This document shows, piece after piece, positions 44,683 through 53,409 of a stretch of 64,000 bases of DNA. The notes under the pieces are model-generated. The model saw nothing but the letters and a program-made list of their open reading frames with translations. It had not been told where the DNA came from and made no database searches. Every line of letters starts with the position of its first letter. The first letter of the stretch is position 1. Origin of the DNA: Elstera sp043721315. Its GTDB lineage: Bacteria > Pseudomonadota > Alphaproteobacteria > Elsterales > Elsteraceae. The DNA lies in contig JAYSQZ010000034.1 in assembly GCA_043721315.1 (NCBI GenBank), positions 94,582 through 158,581 of the forward strand. Direction: 5' to 3'. Both the position numbers and the translations under genes were made by a program.

Positions 44683-46674
44683 TCAGGCGTCGACGTAATA
44701 GGCGATGCCTTCAGCGACAAAGCCGACGAGTTTGGTCACGGCAGCGCGTTCGGTTTCGCTGGCGGTGTAGAAATGCGTTCCCGTTCGCGTGTTGTAGAAG
44801 CGGTACAGCGGGTCATTACCACTGTCGGCGGTCGCACTGGCGTAATAGGCCGCGCCCTCATAGGCGTAGCTCGCGAGCTTGAAAACCGCATCCCGCTCGC
44901 CGGTATTGGCGGTATAGAAGTGGGTACCCGTCGCCTTATTGTAGAAGCGGAAAACCGCCAACCCTTGTTCGGCAGCATTGTCGGTTTGAGCTTTGAAGGC
45001 CTCACCCTCATAGGCATACACCGTGAGCTTCAGGACCGCGTCGCGCTCACTGGGGTTGATGGTGTAGAAGTGCGTGCCGGTGTTTTTGTTGTAGAAACGG
45101 TAGACGGACGCCGTCGCCATCGTGTCCACCAGTTTTGCCGTGTCCACGGCAGTGCCGTCCGCAAACTCAAGTTTTTCGATGCCGGTTAAACTGTCGCTGC
45201 CGTCCGGCCCGGTAACGAGAACCATGTCCTTGCTGCGGGTCACGCGGTACTGGCCGTAGTTTCCGCTGAAATAGGCCGTGTCGGCCCCACCTCCACCGGT
45301 TAGCGTGTCGTTGCCGGTGCCGCCGTAGAAGAAATCATTCGCCGCTGTGCCGGTGAGTTTTTCGTCGCTTGAGGTTCCAAGAAAACTGCTGGCCGGAAGC
45401 GTGCTGGTGAGAGCCGAAACCTGGACGGTGCGGTCGGAGAATTGCAGCCGCTCAAAGCCGGTCAGTGTATCAACACCGTCCAGGCCGAGCGCCAGGACGG
45501 TCCCGCCCGACACGCTGAAACGGTAACTGGCGTACGCGCCGCCAAAGACCGCCGTGTCCGTGCCGTCGCCGCCCGCCAACGTGTCGTTGCCACCGCCACC
45601 GCGAATGATGTTATCCACCGAATTGCCGATAATGACGTCGTTGTGCGCCGAACCGATGACCGATTCGATGATCGTGCCATAGGCGATGCTGAGGTTGTTT
45701 TCGCCGAGGTAAATATACCCCGCCCGATCCGAGAACCATTTATACAGGCTCGCCTGTCCATAATCCGCCTGAGTGGCAGCAGGCAGTTCGGCAATTTCGC
45801 GGGCGATGGCTTGGGCGAGACTCTGTTTGCCGATGGAACTGAACGTCCCCGGCGTGAGATTCAGCACCGAGCCGTAGAGTTGATTGGACAGGTCTATGAC
45901 ATCGGCCCCGCCACCGTCATAAAGCATTTTGGTAAAGGGCGTGGTTTCAAAACGGTAGGTGTTGGCAAGGCTATTGGTCCGCACGCCGTACAGCGCTTGG
46001 GCGGCAGCAACGTCGAAAATGCCGAGGTGCGCGTGGCCGGTGTCCTCTAAACGCACATACTCCGGTTGAAAATTGCTACCGCTTACCGTGACTTTCAGGT
46101 CATAGAAATATTCCTGATCGTAGGACATAACCGTGGTTTGCAGACTGTCTTTAGCGTCAGGCAAGGCCGGGTTTTCGTGGGGGTGCTTGAAGCCCATCGT
46201 ATGACCAATTTCATGCATGAGCATGATGGGGGTATAGCCTGGGTTCGTTATCGCCCGGTTTACCCAAACGTCACCGTTGATCCCCGTTCCGATCCGGCTT
46301 CCCGTTCCCGCGCCGACGGCGAAACCGGCAGCGCCGAGGGTTGGATCACTCAGCGAGAAAAACCGCATCCCGACCGAGGTACTATCCGCAACTTCGACGA
46401 AATCGATATTCGCCACCGCCGACCATGCCGCAAGCGCCTCGCGCGTCTGGGTCTTAGTTGCGGCGTCGAGCGATGCGAACGTCGCGGTGGCGGTCCGTGT
46501 TTCCGAATATGAGCCGACGTAGGATGGCACACTGGCCGCGAAGCTATACTGAACGGTGACTGCCGTGCCCTTAGCGCTGGTCGCGTTCCAGCGCCCAGCA
46601 CTATCGCTTATTAAAGTGGACACGGCTAAAGCTTGATCCGCTGCCGTCAGCGTCGGAATAATGGGTTGCGCCAT
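44683..46674 (-). CDS. Serralysin-like metalloprotease with RTX repeats and DUF5648-type C-terminus
   Basis: A 663-residue M10-type metalloprotease. The zinc motif HEIGHTMGFKH is at 154-164, with no signal peptide but an N-terminal pro-like region. RTX calcium-binding nonapeptides follow (RGGGGNDTLAGGDGTDTAVF, YGGTGNDTLTGGGGADTAYF), typical of type I secretion. The last about 140 residues hold three repeats of the RFYNxxTGTHFYT type (DUF5648-like), an unusual end for an RTX protease. AAGGAG precedes the start. No type I transporter is visible nearby. Confidence 0.88.
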   Translation of the reverse strand: MAQPIIPTLTAADQALAVSTLISDSAGRWNATSAKGTAVTVQYSFAASVPSYVGSYSETRTATATFASLDAATKTQTREALAAWSAVANIDFVEVADSTSVGMRFFSLSDPTLGAAGFAVGAGTGSRIGTGINGDVWVNRAITNPGYTPIMLMHEIGHTMGFKHPHENPALPDAKDSLQTTVMSYDQEYFYDLKVTVSGSNFQPEYVRLEDTGHAHLGIFDVAAAQALYGVRTNSLANTYRFETTPFTKMLYDGGGADVIDLSNQLYGSVLNLTPGTFSSIGKQSLAQAIAREIAELPAATQADYGQASLYKWFSDRAGYIYLGENNLSIAYGTIIESVIGSAHNDVIIGNSVDNIIRGGGGNDTLAGGDGTDTAVFGGAYASYRFSVSGGTVLALGLDGVDTLTGFERLQFSDRTVQVSALTSTLPASSFLGTSSDEKLTGTAANDFFYGGTGNDTLTGGGGADTAYFSGNYGQYRVTRSKDMVLVTGPDGSDSLTGIEKLEFADGTAVDTAKLVDTMATASVYRFYNKNTGTHFYTINPSERDAVLKLTVYAYEGEAFKAQTDNAAEQGLAVFRFYNKATGTHFYTANTGERDAVFKLASYAYEGAAYYASATADSGNDPLYRFYNTRTGTHFYTASETERAAVTKLVGFVAEGIAYYVDA

Positions 46675-46702
46675 TGGGTTTCTCCTTCAGGGAAAAGGCG
46701 CG

Positions 46703-47167
46703 CTACTCGCCGCGCTCGATGTACACAGGGACGCGCTTCATCACGAGGGTTCCGGCCATTTTGTCGTGCAGGGCTTGCTTCTTCTCGGTCCACCCGGCCA
46801 TGAAAAAGCCGATCCCGAAGAGAGCTTGTGAAATAATTTTGGCGAAGGTGCGCCCCAAACCCTGCCCGAAGCTGACTTGGCGGCCCGCCAAGCTAACAAC
46901 CCGCAGCCCAAGCATCTTCTTGCCCAGAGTGCCGCGATAGGAAGATGCCTCCATCGCCGCCGGATAGAGGAGCCCATACAGGAGGCAGGAAATGATGAAA
47001 GCCGCCCTCGTCAACGGTAGTTCCGTCCCGACTTGACTGCTTTCCCAAGCATAGGGCAGCGCCATTGCAAGACCGATGACGGGCAGGGCAATTAAACTGT
47101 CGATCCCATAAGCGACAAACCGCAGCCAAAACCCTGCCGGAATGAGCTTATACTTCACCTCAACCAT
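46703..47167 (-). CDS. RDD family membrane protein
   Basis: A 154-residue RDD protein: AGFWLRFVAYGIDSLIALPV, then a second hydrophobic segment and the RGTLGKKMLGLRVVS motif. RDD proteins are small membrane proteins of mostly unknown function. It ends 29 bp before the protease gene and probably shares its transcript. Confidence 0.85.
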   Translation of the reverse strand: MVEVKYKLIPAGFWLRFVAYGIDSLIALPVIGLAMALPYAWESSQVGTELPLTRAAFIISCLLYGLLYPAAMEASSYRGTLGKKMLGLRVVSLAGRQVSFGQGLGRTFAKIISQALFGIGFFMAGWTEKKQALHDKMAGTLVMKRVPVYIERGE

Positions 47168-47176
47168 GACCCGCCC

Positions 47177-47707
47177 CTATTCGCTGTAATCGGAAAAATC
47201 GAGATTGGCGTCGGCCTGAGCGGCGCGCAGATAGCGCATAAGGGCAGCCCGGCATTCATCGCGCTTTTGCTTGGACGAGAATTCGATTTGTCGAGAGCCA
47301 AAAATCCCGCTGAGGTTCAACCGCCAGCGTGTGCCGTGGCCGTCGTTGGCCAAATGCTCCACCTCAGCCAGCGGAAGCCGCGCGCGAAACAAATGCCCCC
47401 AGAGCGATTTGCCCAGCAGCAGCGCCAGAAGGGAGTTTTCGACATCGGAAGCCGGAAAACTCAGGCTGTCGGCGGTAATGACGACGCCCCGGCTGTAATT
47501 GATAAAAACAACCAAGGCCGCCAGGAGCGACAGAGCGAGAACGACACTGAGGGCCAAAATGCCATCGACCACCAACTCCTTGCCCGGCACGGTCTGCGAC
47601 TGCCAAACAAGAAACCCCACGGCAATGACACCGAGCACGGTAAAAATCTTGAAGCTCACGCGCGGGGTCACCGACAGCGTAAGGTAAACGTCGCGGACGC
47701 GGCGCAT
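47177..47707 (-). CDS. Two-helix membrane protein of unknown function
   Basis: A 176-residue protein with two membrane segments (IFTVLGVIAVGFLVW and ILALSVVLALSLLAALVVF) and a C-terminal cytoplasmic part resembling a bacterial PH-like domain (GVVITADSLSFP, RWRLNLSGIFGSRQIEF). ATG 47707 chosen; an open frame to 48019 overlaps the next gene. No named family assigned. Confidence 0.55.
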   Translation of the reverse strand: MRRVRDVYLTLSVTPRVSFKIFTVLGVIAVGFLVWQSQTVPGKELVVDGILALSVVLALSLLAALVVFINYSRGVVITADSLSFPASDVENSLLALLLGKSLWGHLFRARLPLAEVEHLANDGHGTRWRLNLSGIFGSRQIEFSSKQKRDECRAALMRYLRAAQADANLDFSDYSE

Positions 47708-47756
47708 CGTCGCCTGCCTTTCGGAGCAGTCGGGGGAAAGAAAGAAGCGGAGAGGC

Positions 47757-48053
47757 TTACCCTCGGGTGATTTTACAGCGCTGCCCGTTCGGAAGCTGAA
47801 GGCACTGGTACCGCTGCACCGTCCGCCGCCCGTTCCGATAAGTCTGCGTAATCTTGCCGCGTTGATAACTGCCGGATTGCGAACGCGCGTTCCACACCGG
47901 CACGCCAGTGACCGACGCCCCAGGTTCTTGCAAAACTGCCACCGCCGCAAAGGCAGACGGCACCGCATCGGCCAAGCTCGACGCATGGCTTTGCCCCGGC
48001 CAAAGCGCACACGCGCCAAGGCCCAGGGCCATAAGACCCAAAAAGATTTTCAT
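47757..48053 (-). CDS. Small exported protein, start of the minus-strand cluster
   Basis: A 98-residue protein with an N-terminal signal (KIFLGLMALGLGACALWPG), possibly a lipoprotein through the LGAC lipobox. The mature part is short and basic with two cysteines (YQCLQLPNGQRCKITRG). ATG 48053 is used; TTG 48059 is an in-frame alternative. Confidence 0.5.
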   Translation of the reverse strand: MKIFLGLMALGLGACALWPGQSHASSLADAVPSAFAAVAVLQEPGASVTGVPVWNARSQSGSYQRGKITQTYRNGRRTVQRYQCLQLPNGQRCKITRG

Positions 48054-48484
48054 TCTCAAAGAACCCTTTGCTTGCCTGCTAAGACAAAGCCGCGCGATGC
48101 ACGGACTGAAAAACCGATACCTCTACCCCTGAAAGCGTCAACGGCGGCCCGGTTTGGACCCGAGCCGCCGCCCTCAAGGGCGGCCTGCACCGTGGGGTGT
48201 GCGGTCAAAACTGACCACAACCCCTCTTTTCAGCCGCTGCTATGCGGCCCCCACAGATTGCACAAACCACCCCCAAGCTGCAAGCCCCCTCGCACAGATA
48301 AGTAGAGTGCAAGAAAGACCCATAAGAAAGCTGTATGGGGAGACGGCCAGAACGGCCACAGGAGGAGAATTATACATTCACCGGCGCTGCTCAAGCCCTC
48401 AATTTCATGTTTTTCAACTTAAAATAATTGACAATTATTGTTTAATCAAAAAATAGAGGTATATAAATATCAAAAAAAGCATTA

Positions 48485-48554
48485 TGAATCAATGGCTTAC
48501 GCATCATTTTCAAGTCAAAATTTGAAATGTCTTATTTGAATCAATGACTTATGC
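48485..48554 (+). repeat. 18-bp near-direct repeat
   Basis: TGAATCAATGGCTTACGC at 48485-48502 and TGAATCAATGACTTATGC at 48537-48554 differ at two of 18 bases and are 52 bp apart, just upstream of the broken gene. They may be a repeated binding site. Confidence 0.75.
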
Positions 48555-48624
48555 CAAATCGACCCTGCTTCCCCACCATAAAACGATGGTTTTTCAAGGC
48601 ATTACGCGACATGCTCCGATTATG

Positions 48625-48900
48625 TCTGAACGTTTGACCGCCTATCTGCATTGTGTGCTTTTCGACACGATGCCGCTTGTCTGGCGCCGCCTCACCTTTT
48701 CGGTGCGAAGGCACGTTGAAAGCCCTCCACGAGGCCCTGCAAGCCGCAATGGGGTGGCAGAATAGGTATGGTTGTAGAGAGCCTACCAACGCCAAAAGCG
48801 TCTGACTATTGACCCTGCTGGACCGGGGACTGCGCTACGTCCTCTATACGTATGACGTGGTGAATGGCGATACGGGCAGCACCGGCAGGTGGAATTCATA
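48625..48900 (+). pseudogene. Broken pRiA4b ORF-3-like gene
   Basis: The frame from 48544 reads RLTAYLHCVLFDTMPLVWRRL, matching the start of pRiA4b ORF-3-like proteins (P-x-WRR). At about 48705 the match moves to the +1 frame as GTLKALHEALQAAMGW, the typical LHE-x-x-Q-x-x-MGW segment, which ends at a TGA. A later fragment YVLYTYDVVNGD resembles the family YDFGD box. Shifts and stops show a decayed copy. Confidence 0.5.
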
Positions 48901-49039
48901 ATCTTGGAGTGGGGTGGCAAGTTCCGCCACAAACAGCGTTCAGAACTCAGTAAAAACATCTCACCAACCCAATAATCTCCCAACTGAGATCAAATGGCTT
49001 TACGGGAAATTCTGTAAACCTGAGTTAACGGTGCTGCCT

Positions 49040-52000
49040 TCAAATTTGGCCGCCAACTTCTTTAAATTTCTCAACAAATGCGCCTATTTTTTGAAATACG
49101 CTGTTCTTTTTCACCAGATATTGCGGGTTTAATGGACTCATCTTTGGCAGGAGAGCATTAAGCTCGGTACCGTTATCACTCGCAAATTTACGCCCGAGCG
49201 ACGTGGCGATATAACGTTTCGCCGCCTCTGCATTCAGGTTCTCGTCAGAAATCAAGTCTTGTGCCTCGCGCTGCTGTTCCGCTCGGGCAAAGGTGAAGAA
49301 GGCATCGATCACACTGGCCTTGTCAGCAATCTGGTCCAGGTCGGTCTGATTGATGAAGTCCACCAGCAAACTCTCTTTGGCGCGGTTACTGAGACTCGCA
49401 CGAATCATGCGGCGCATTTCATCCACCAACTCTGATTTGCTCTTGTTGTTCTTATTATGCTCAAAAATCAGTTCCAGAATATAATCTAGGTTGATTTCTT
49501 GCGATTTGAGCAGGTCAACCTCAAAAACCACGTCATCCCAGTTGATCGTTGAATTTTCCGTCTCGACCGAAGATTTTTCTCGGCGCAGCCACTCGCGCAC
49601 GTCATTGTAGGTTGAGCGGTAATCCTGGATTTTTCGTTCAGCGGGTAGGGTGACGGCTTGCAGCTTGGTTAGATCGTCATCCTCTAAATGATGTTTGGCC
49701 TTGAACGCGCCCACCGCCGCAGGGTCGGCCATATCGACGCTTTGGAGTTCCTTAAGCCTCGCAAACTCGTCATAATTCTGAAGCACGTTCTCTAAGCGCA
49801 AATACTCGCCGAATAGCTTCGTGAAGGCCTTTTTGTCAGCTTCCTGTTCAATCGCGGCAGGGTCGGGAAAGCGGGCTTCCAACTCCTTCACCACCTCCAC
49901 AAAGCCACGTCGCACCTCCCCGGTCACGACATCGGTGAAGCCTTCCATGTATTCCTTATAACTCTTCTCCAGAACCACGTTTTTAGTTTCGTTATTTTTG
50001 CCAAACAAGGTAATAGCGTCAATGGTCGCCTTCTCCAGGTCACGAAAGGTGACGATATTGCCAAAGGTTTTAGTAGCATCAAGAATACGATTGGTGCGTG
50101 AATAGGCTTGTATCAAGCCGTGGTAGCGCAGGTTTTTATCCACAAACAAGGTGTTAAGCGTAGGCGCATCAAAGCCTGTCAGAAACATACCCACCACAAT
50201 CAACAGGTCAATTTCCTTAGCTTTTACCTGCTTCGCCAAATCACGATAGTAGTTCTGAAAACCGTTGCTATCTACGCTGAAATTTGTTTTGAACAATGTG
50301 TTATAGTCTGCAATGGCCGCGCTTAGAAAATCTTTGGCGCTCGTATTCATCGCAGAAACATCAAAACTTTCGTCCTGAATATCGCCAACAGAATCCTGCT
50401 CCTCATTGGCCGCGAACGAGAAGATGGTTGCCACCTTCAGTGGTTTATCACTGTCCTTCTGTAATTCCTTGAAACACTCATAGTAGAGCTTCGCGGCCTC
50501 TATGCTGCTGACCGCAAACATCGCATTAAAGCCTTGATTACCACCGTGAAGACGATGCGTTTTCTGCCGGAAGTTGTTCAGGATGTACTGGGTAATTCCG
50601 CGCAGACGGAGTGGGTGCAACAAGAGCCGCTTGTTCTCCGCCGCACTCAGTTTTTTCTCGTCCTGCTCAATTTCGATGGCTTTGAGCCGCTCGCGGACAT
50701 CGATGTCTTTGAACCGCCCACGCACATCATTGTAGTCCACCTTGAACTTCAGTACCTTTTCGTCACGAATCGCATCGGTAATCACGTAGGAATGCAATTG
50801 ACGCCCGAACACGCTGGCGGTGGTTTCGGCACCCAGGGCGTTCTTCGGGAAGATCGGCGTGCCGGTGAAGCCAAACTGATAAAATTTCTTGAACTTCTTC
50901 TTGATGTTTTTCTGTGCCTCCCCAAACTGACTGCGATGGCACTCATCAAAAATAAACACGACCTGCTTGCCGTAAATAGGCAGATCACCTTCGCTCCTCA
51001 TCAGGTTATTGAGCTTCTGGATGGTGGTTACAACGATCTTGTTGTCGTCCGTCTCCAGGTTGCGCTTCAGGCCCGCAGTGCTGTCAGAGCCATTTACGGC
51101 GTCCGGCGAAAAGCGCTGATATTCCTTCATGGTCTGGTAATCCAGATCTTTGCGATCCACCACGAAGAAGACTTTGTCGATGAACTCAAGGTCGGTGGCC
51201 AAGCGCGCGGCCTTGAAACTGGTCAGGGTTTTACCAGAGCCTGTAGTATGCCAGATAAAGCCGCCGCTTTCCGTATTGCTCCAATCCTTTGCCTGATACG
51301 CGCTGTTAATCTTCCACAGAATGCGCTCCGTGGCCGCAATCTGGTAAGGGCGCATCACCAGTAGCGCATTGCTAACATCAAATACCGAGTAATGCAGCAG
51401 TACGTTGAGCAGAGTATGCTTCTGAAAAAATGTCGCGGTGAAGTCCTTCAAGTCTTTAATCAGGCTATTATCTGATTTCGCCCAATTCATCGTAAAATCG
51501 AATTTATTTTTGTTACGTTGAGTGGTGTTAGCAAAATAACGGCAATCGGTACCGTTAGAAATCACAAACATTTGCAGATATTTGAATAACGAATAATCGC
51601 TGTTGAAACTTTCCTTGCTGTAGCGGTGTACCTGATTAAAGGCTTCCCGAATCGCTACCCCCCGCTTTTTTAATTCCACCTGCACCAAGGGCAAGCCATT
51701 CACCAGAATCGTCACGTCATAGCGGTTAGCGTGGCTACCCGTTTGCTCGAACTGTTTGATCACCTGCACTTTGTTACGGGCGATGTTTTTCTTATCCAGC
51801 AGGTAAATGTTTTGAATACGGCCATCGTCAAAAACAAAATCGTGAATGTAATCGTCGTGAATTTTTCGGGTTTTCTCAACAATGCCGTCACTGGGTTTAT
51901 CCAGCCAAGTTTCAACAAAGCGCTGCCACTCGCCGTCAGTAAACTGTGCGTTATTGAGCGCTTGCAATTGTACGCGCACATTACCCAACAAAGCTTCGGG

Positions 52001-52171
52001 CGTTTTCAGATTGGGGAGGTATTCATAGCCCTGATTGTGCAAATCCTGAACGAACTCGCGTTCCAGATCGCCCTCACTCTGGTAACCCTCTGATTCGCGT
52101 ATTTTTTGCGTATATTTATCGAGAACAATAAAGTTGTTCGATTCGGCAATGGATTTTGTAAAGTCAACCAT
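49040..52171 (-). CDS. hsdR: Type I restriction endonuclease subunit R (EcoR124-type)
   Basis: HsdR, 1043 residues, translocates DNA and cuts it at a distance from the unmethylated site. The N-terminal nuclease has D152, E166 and K168 (in RYDVTILV and VELKKRG), almost the numbering of EcoR124I. The motor has Walker A WHTTGSGKT, DECHRSQFG and FTGTPIF. ATG 52171 is favoured over 52198 because the longer N-terminus MASGSRKKH is nonconserved. The gene lies 32 bp after hsdS. Confidence 0.95.
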   Translation of the reverse strand: MVDFTKSIAESNNFIVLDKYTQKIRESEGYQSEGDLEREFVQDLHNQGYEYLPNLKTPEALLGNVRVQLQALNNAQFTDGEWQRFVETWLDKPSDGIVEKTRKIHDDYIHDFVFDDGRIQNIYLLDKKNIARNKVQVIKQFEQTGSHANRYDVTILVNGLPLVQVELKKRGVAIREAFNQVHRYSKESFNSDYSLFKYLQMFVISNGTDCRYFANTTQRNKNKFDFTMNWAKSDNSLIKDLKDFTATFFQKHTLLNVLLHYSVFDVSNALLVMRPYQIAATERILWKINSAYQAKDWSNTESGGFIWHTTGSGKTLTSFKAARLATDLEFIDKVFFVVDRKDLDYQTMKEYQRFSPDAVNGSDSTAGLKRNLETDDNKIVVTTIQKLNNLMRSEGDLPIYGKQVVFIFDECHRSQFGEAQKNIKKKFKKFYQFGFTGTPIFPKNALGAETTASVFGRQLHSYVITDAIRDEKVLKFKVDYNDVRGRFKDIDVRERLKAIEIEQDEKKLSAAENKRLLLHPLRLRGITQYILNNFRQKTHRLHGGNQGFNAMFAVSSIEAAKLYYECFKELQKDSDKPLKVATIFSFAANEEQDSVGDIQDESFDVSAMNTSAKDFLSAAIADYNTLFKTNFSVDSNGFQNYYRDLAKQVKAKEIDLLIVVGMFLTGFDAPTLNTLFVDKNLRYHGLIQAYSRTNRILDATKTFGNIVTFRDLEKATIDAITLFGKNNETKNVVLEKSYKEYMEGFTDVVTGEVRRGFVEVVKELEARFPDPAAIEQEADKKAFTKLFGEYLRLENVLQNYDEFARLKELQSVDMADPAAVGAFKAKHHLEDDDLTKLQAVTLPAERKIQDYRSTYNDVREWLRREKSSVETENSTINWDDVVFEVDLLKSQEINLDYILELIFEHNKNNKSKSELVDEMRRMIRASLSNRAKESLLVDFINQTDLDQIADKASVIDAFFTFARAEQQREAQDLISDENLNAEAAKRYIATSLGRKFASDNGTELNALLPKMSPLNPQYLVKKNSVFQKIGAFVEKFKEVGGQI

Positions 52172-52203
52172 GTGTTTTTTCCTGCTGCCAGAAGCCATAG
52201 GTG

Positions 52204-53409
52204 CTACTCATCAGTCGGTCTCGGTTTGGGAAAGCTCAACAGCAAATCGCGGTAATACTCATATTGCTTTTGACGCAGCGCGATTTCGCGGGGCAAACCT
52301 TCTTGAAGCGAGTTGGTGAGAGCCTCGAATTTATCGAGGATGGCGACGATGCGAGCTTGTTCTGCAAGTGATTTTTTAGGATTATCAGCGTAAGGAAGGG
52401 GTAACTTAAAACCCCTGATAATCCTCGAATTCAGGTCGCCTCTAGCTCCCTGCCCTAGCGCTTTGATGTTTTCATAGTTATGCCTGACCCAGTGAAATAC
52501 ATAACGATACAACGCCTTGGTGCTATCAATTTCCAGACAACCACAGTGTTGATTGGTCGTTAATGGAATTTTATTAATTGCAGATCGACCCGCCGTCGCA
52601 CCGGATATAGCAATGATTACACAATTCTCAGGAATCCATCTTGCGGCGGAGTTTTTTAACGCGGACTGCGTTATTTTTACTTCCGTACCTTCAATGTCAG
52701 AGAACTTAACCTCCTGCGTCCTAAGCCACGGAATGTTACCATCATCATAATACTCTGGAGTGCCAGCCGTTGGCGTTCCGCCTGAGTACCAATTTTTGGT
52801 AATATCCCCCAATGTCTTCCATTCGACATCGCCTTCTTCAAAACTTAGTAACTGGTCACGATAGTAGTTGTATTGTTTTTTGCGGGCGGTCAGCTCGGCG
52901 GTCAGCTCGGCGGTCAGCTCGGCGGTCAGCTCGGTAAAAGTGTCCAAAATGCGAACGATTTCAGCTTGAATTTCAATCGATTTTTTAGGGTTCTCTGGAC
53001 AGGGGATGGGGATAAGAATATTGTTCAAAACTGCTTGAGTCAGACTTGGCCTTCCAGAACCTGTGTCGAGCGACATTAAGTCGATGGTTTTGATGAAATA
53101 ATATAGGTACTTCGGAACAACCTTAGAGACATCAATATCTGTATAGAAAATGGTATCAACATTCCAAAATGGGGTTTCGAGGTAAAAAATATTCGTGATT
53201 GATCCCTTGCGCGGAATCAAAACAGTCGGCTTATCATACGAATAATTATCAACGTGCCCCATTATTCCACCTGAGCCGTAAATAGGTATATCCCCCGAAT
53301 TCAAGCCTTTCCAATCTTTCCCGTGCTTTATTTTTGCAAGCTGGCCAAGCGCCTTCCACTCCACCTCAACCCCATCCAGCAACTTCTCCATAAATCCTAA
53401 ACCGCTCAT
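52204..53409 (-). CDS. hsdS: Type I specificity subunit with expanded spacer repeat
   Basis: HsdS, 401 residues, sets the DNA sequence recognised by both the methylase and nuclease. It has two target-recognition domains and two conserved regions ending in YNYYRDQLLSFEE (centre) and YEYYRDLLLSF (C-terminus). The centre contains four exact tandem units encoding ELTA, the same spacer (TAEL) in EcoR124 enzymes whose copy number alters the gap in the bipartite target. The start overlaps the hsdM stop (ATGA). Confidence 0.94.
   Translation of the reverse strand: MSGLGFMEKLLDGVEVEWKALGQLAKIKHGKDWKGLNSGDIPIYGSGGIMGHVDNYSYDKPTVLIPRKGSITNIFYLETPFWNVDTIFYTDIDVSKVVPKYLYYFIKTIDLMSLDTGSGRPSLTQAVLNNILIPIPCPENPKKSIEIQAEIVRILDTFTELTAELTAELTAELTARKKQYNYYRDQLLSFEEGDVEWKTLGDITKNWYSGGTPTAGTPEYYDDGNIPWLRTQEVKFSDIEGTEVKITQSALKNSAARWIPENCVIIAISGATAGRSAINKIPLTTNQHCGCLEIDSTKALYRYVFHWVRHNYENIKALGQGARGDLNSRIIRGFKLPLPYADNPKKSLAEQARIVAILDKFEALTNSLQEGLPREIALRQKQYEYYRDLLLSFPKPRPTDE
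52885..52932 (-). repeat. Four exact 12-bp repeats in the hsdS spacer
   Basis: Units GGCGGTCAGCTC on the plus strand (GAGCTGACCGCC in the coding sense) fill 52885-52932 without interruption. A partial match GAGCTG/ACC lies at the edge, giving F-TEL-TAEL-TAEL-TAEL-TARKK in protein. Each change by one unit keeps the frame. Confidence 0.98.

Larger units (their letters stand above)
48054..49039. other. AT-rich gene-poor stretch of the island
   Basis: The 986 bp between the exported-protein cluster and hsdR contain no intact gene I can support. They hold an 18-bp near-direct repeat (48485 and 48537) and a broken pRiA4b ORF-3-like gene. The low GC contrasts with the flanks. Confidence 0.6.
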
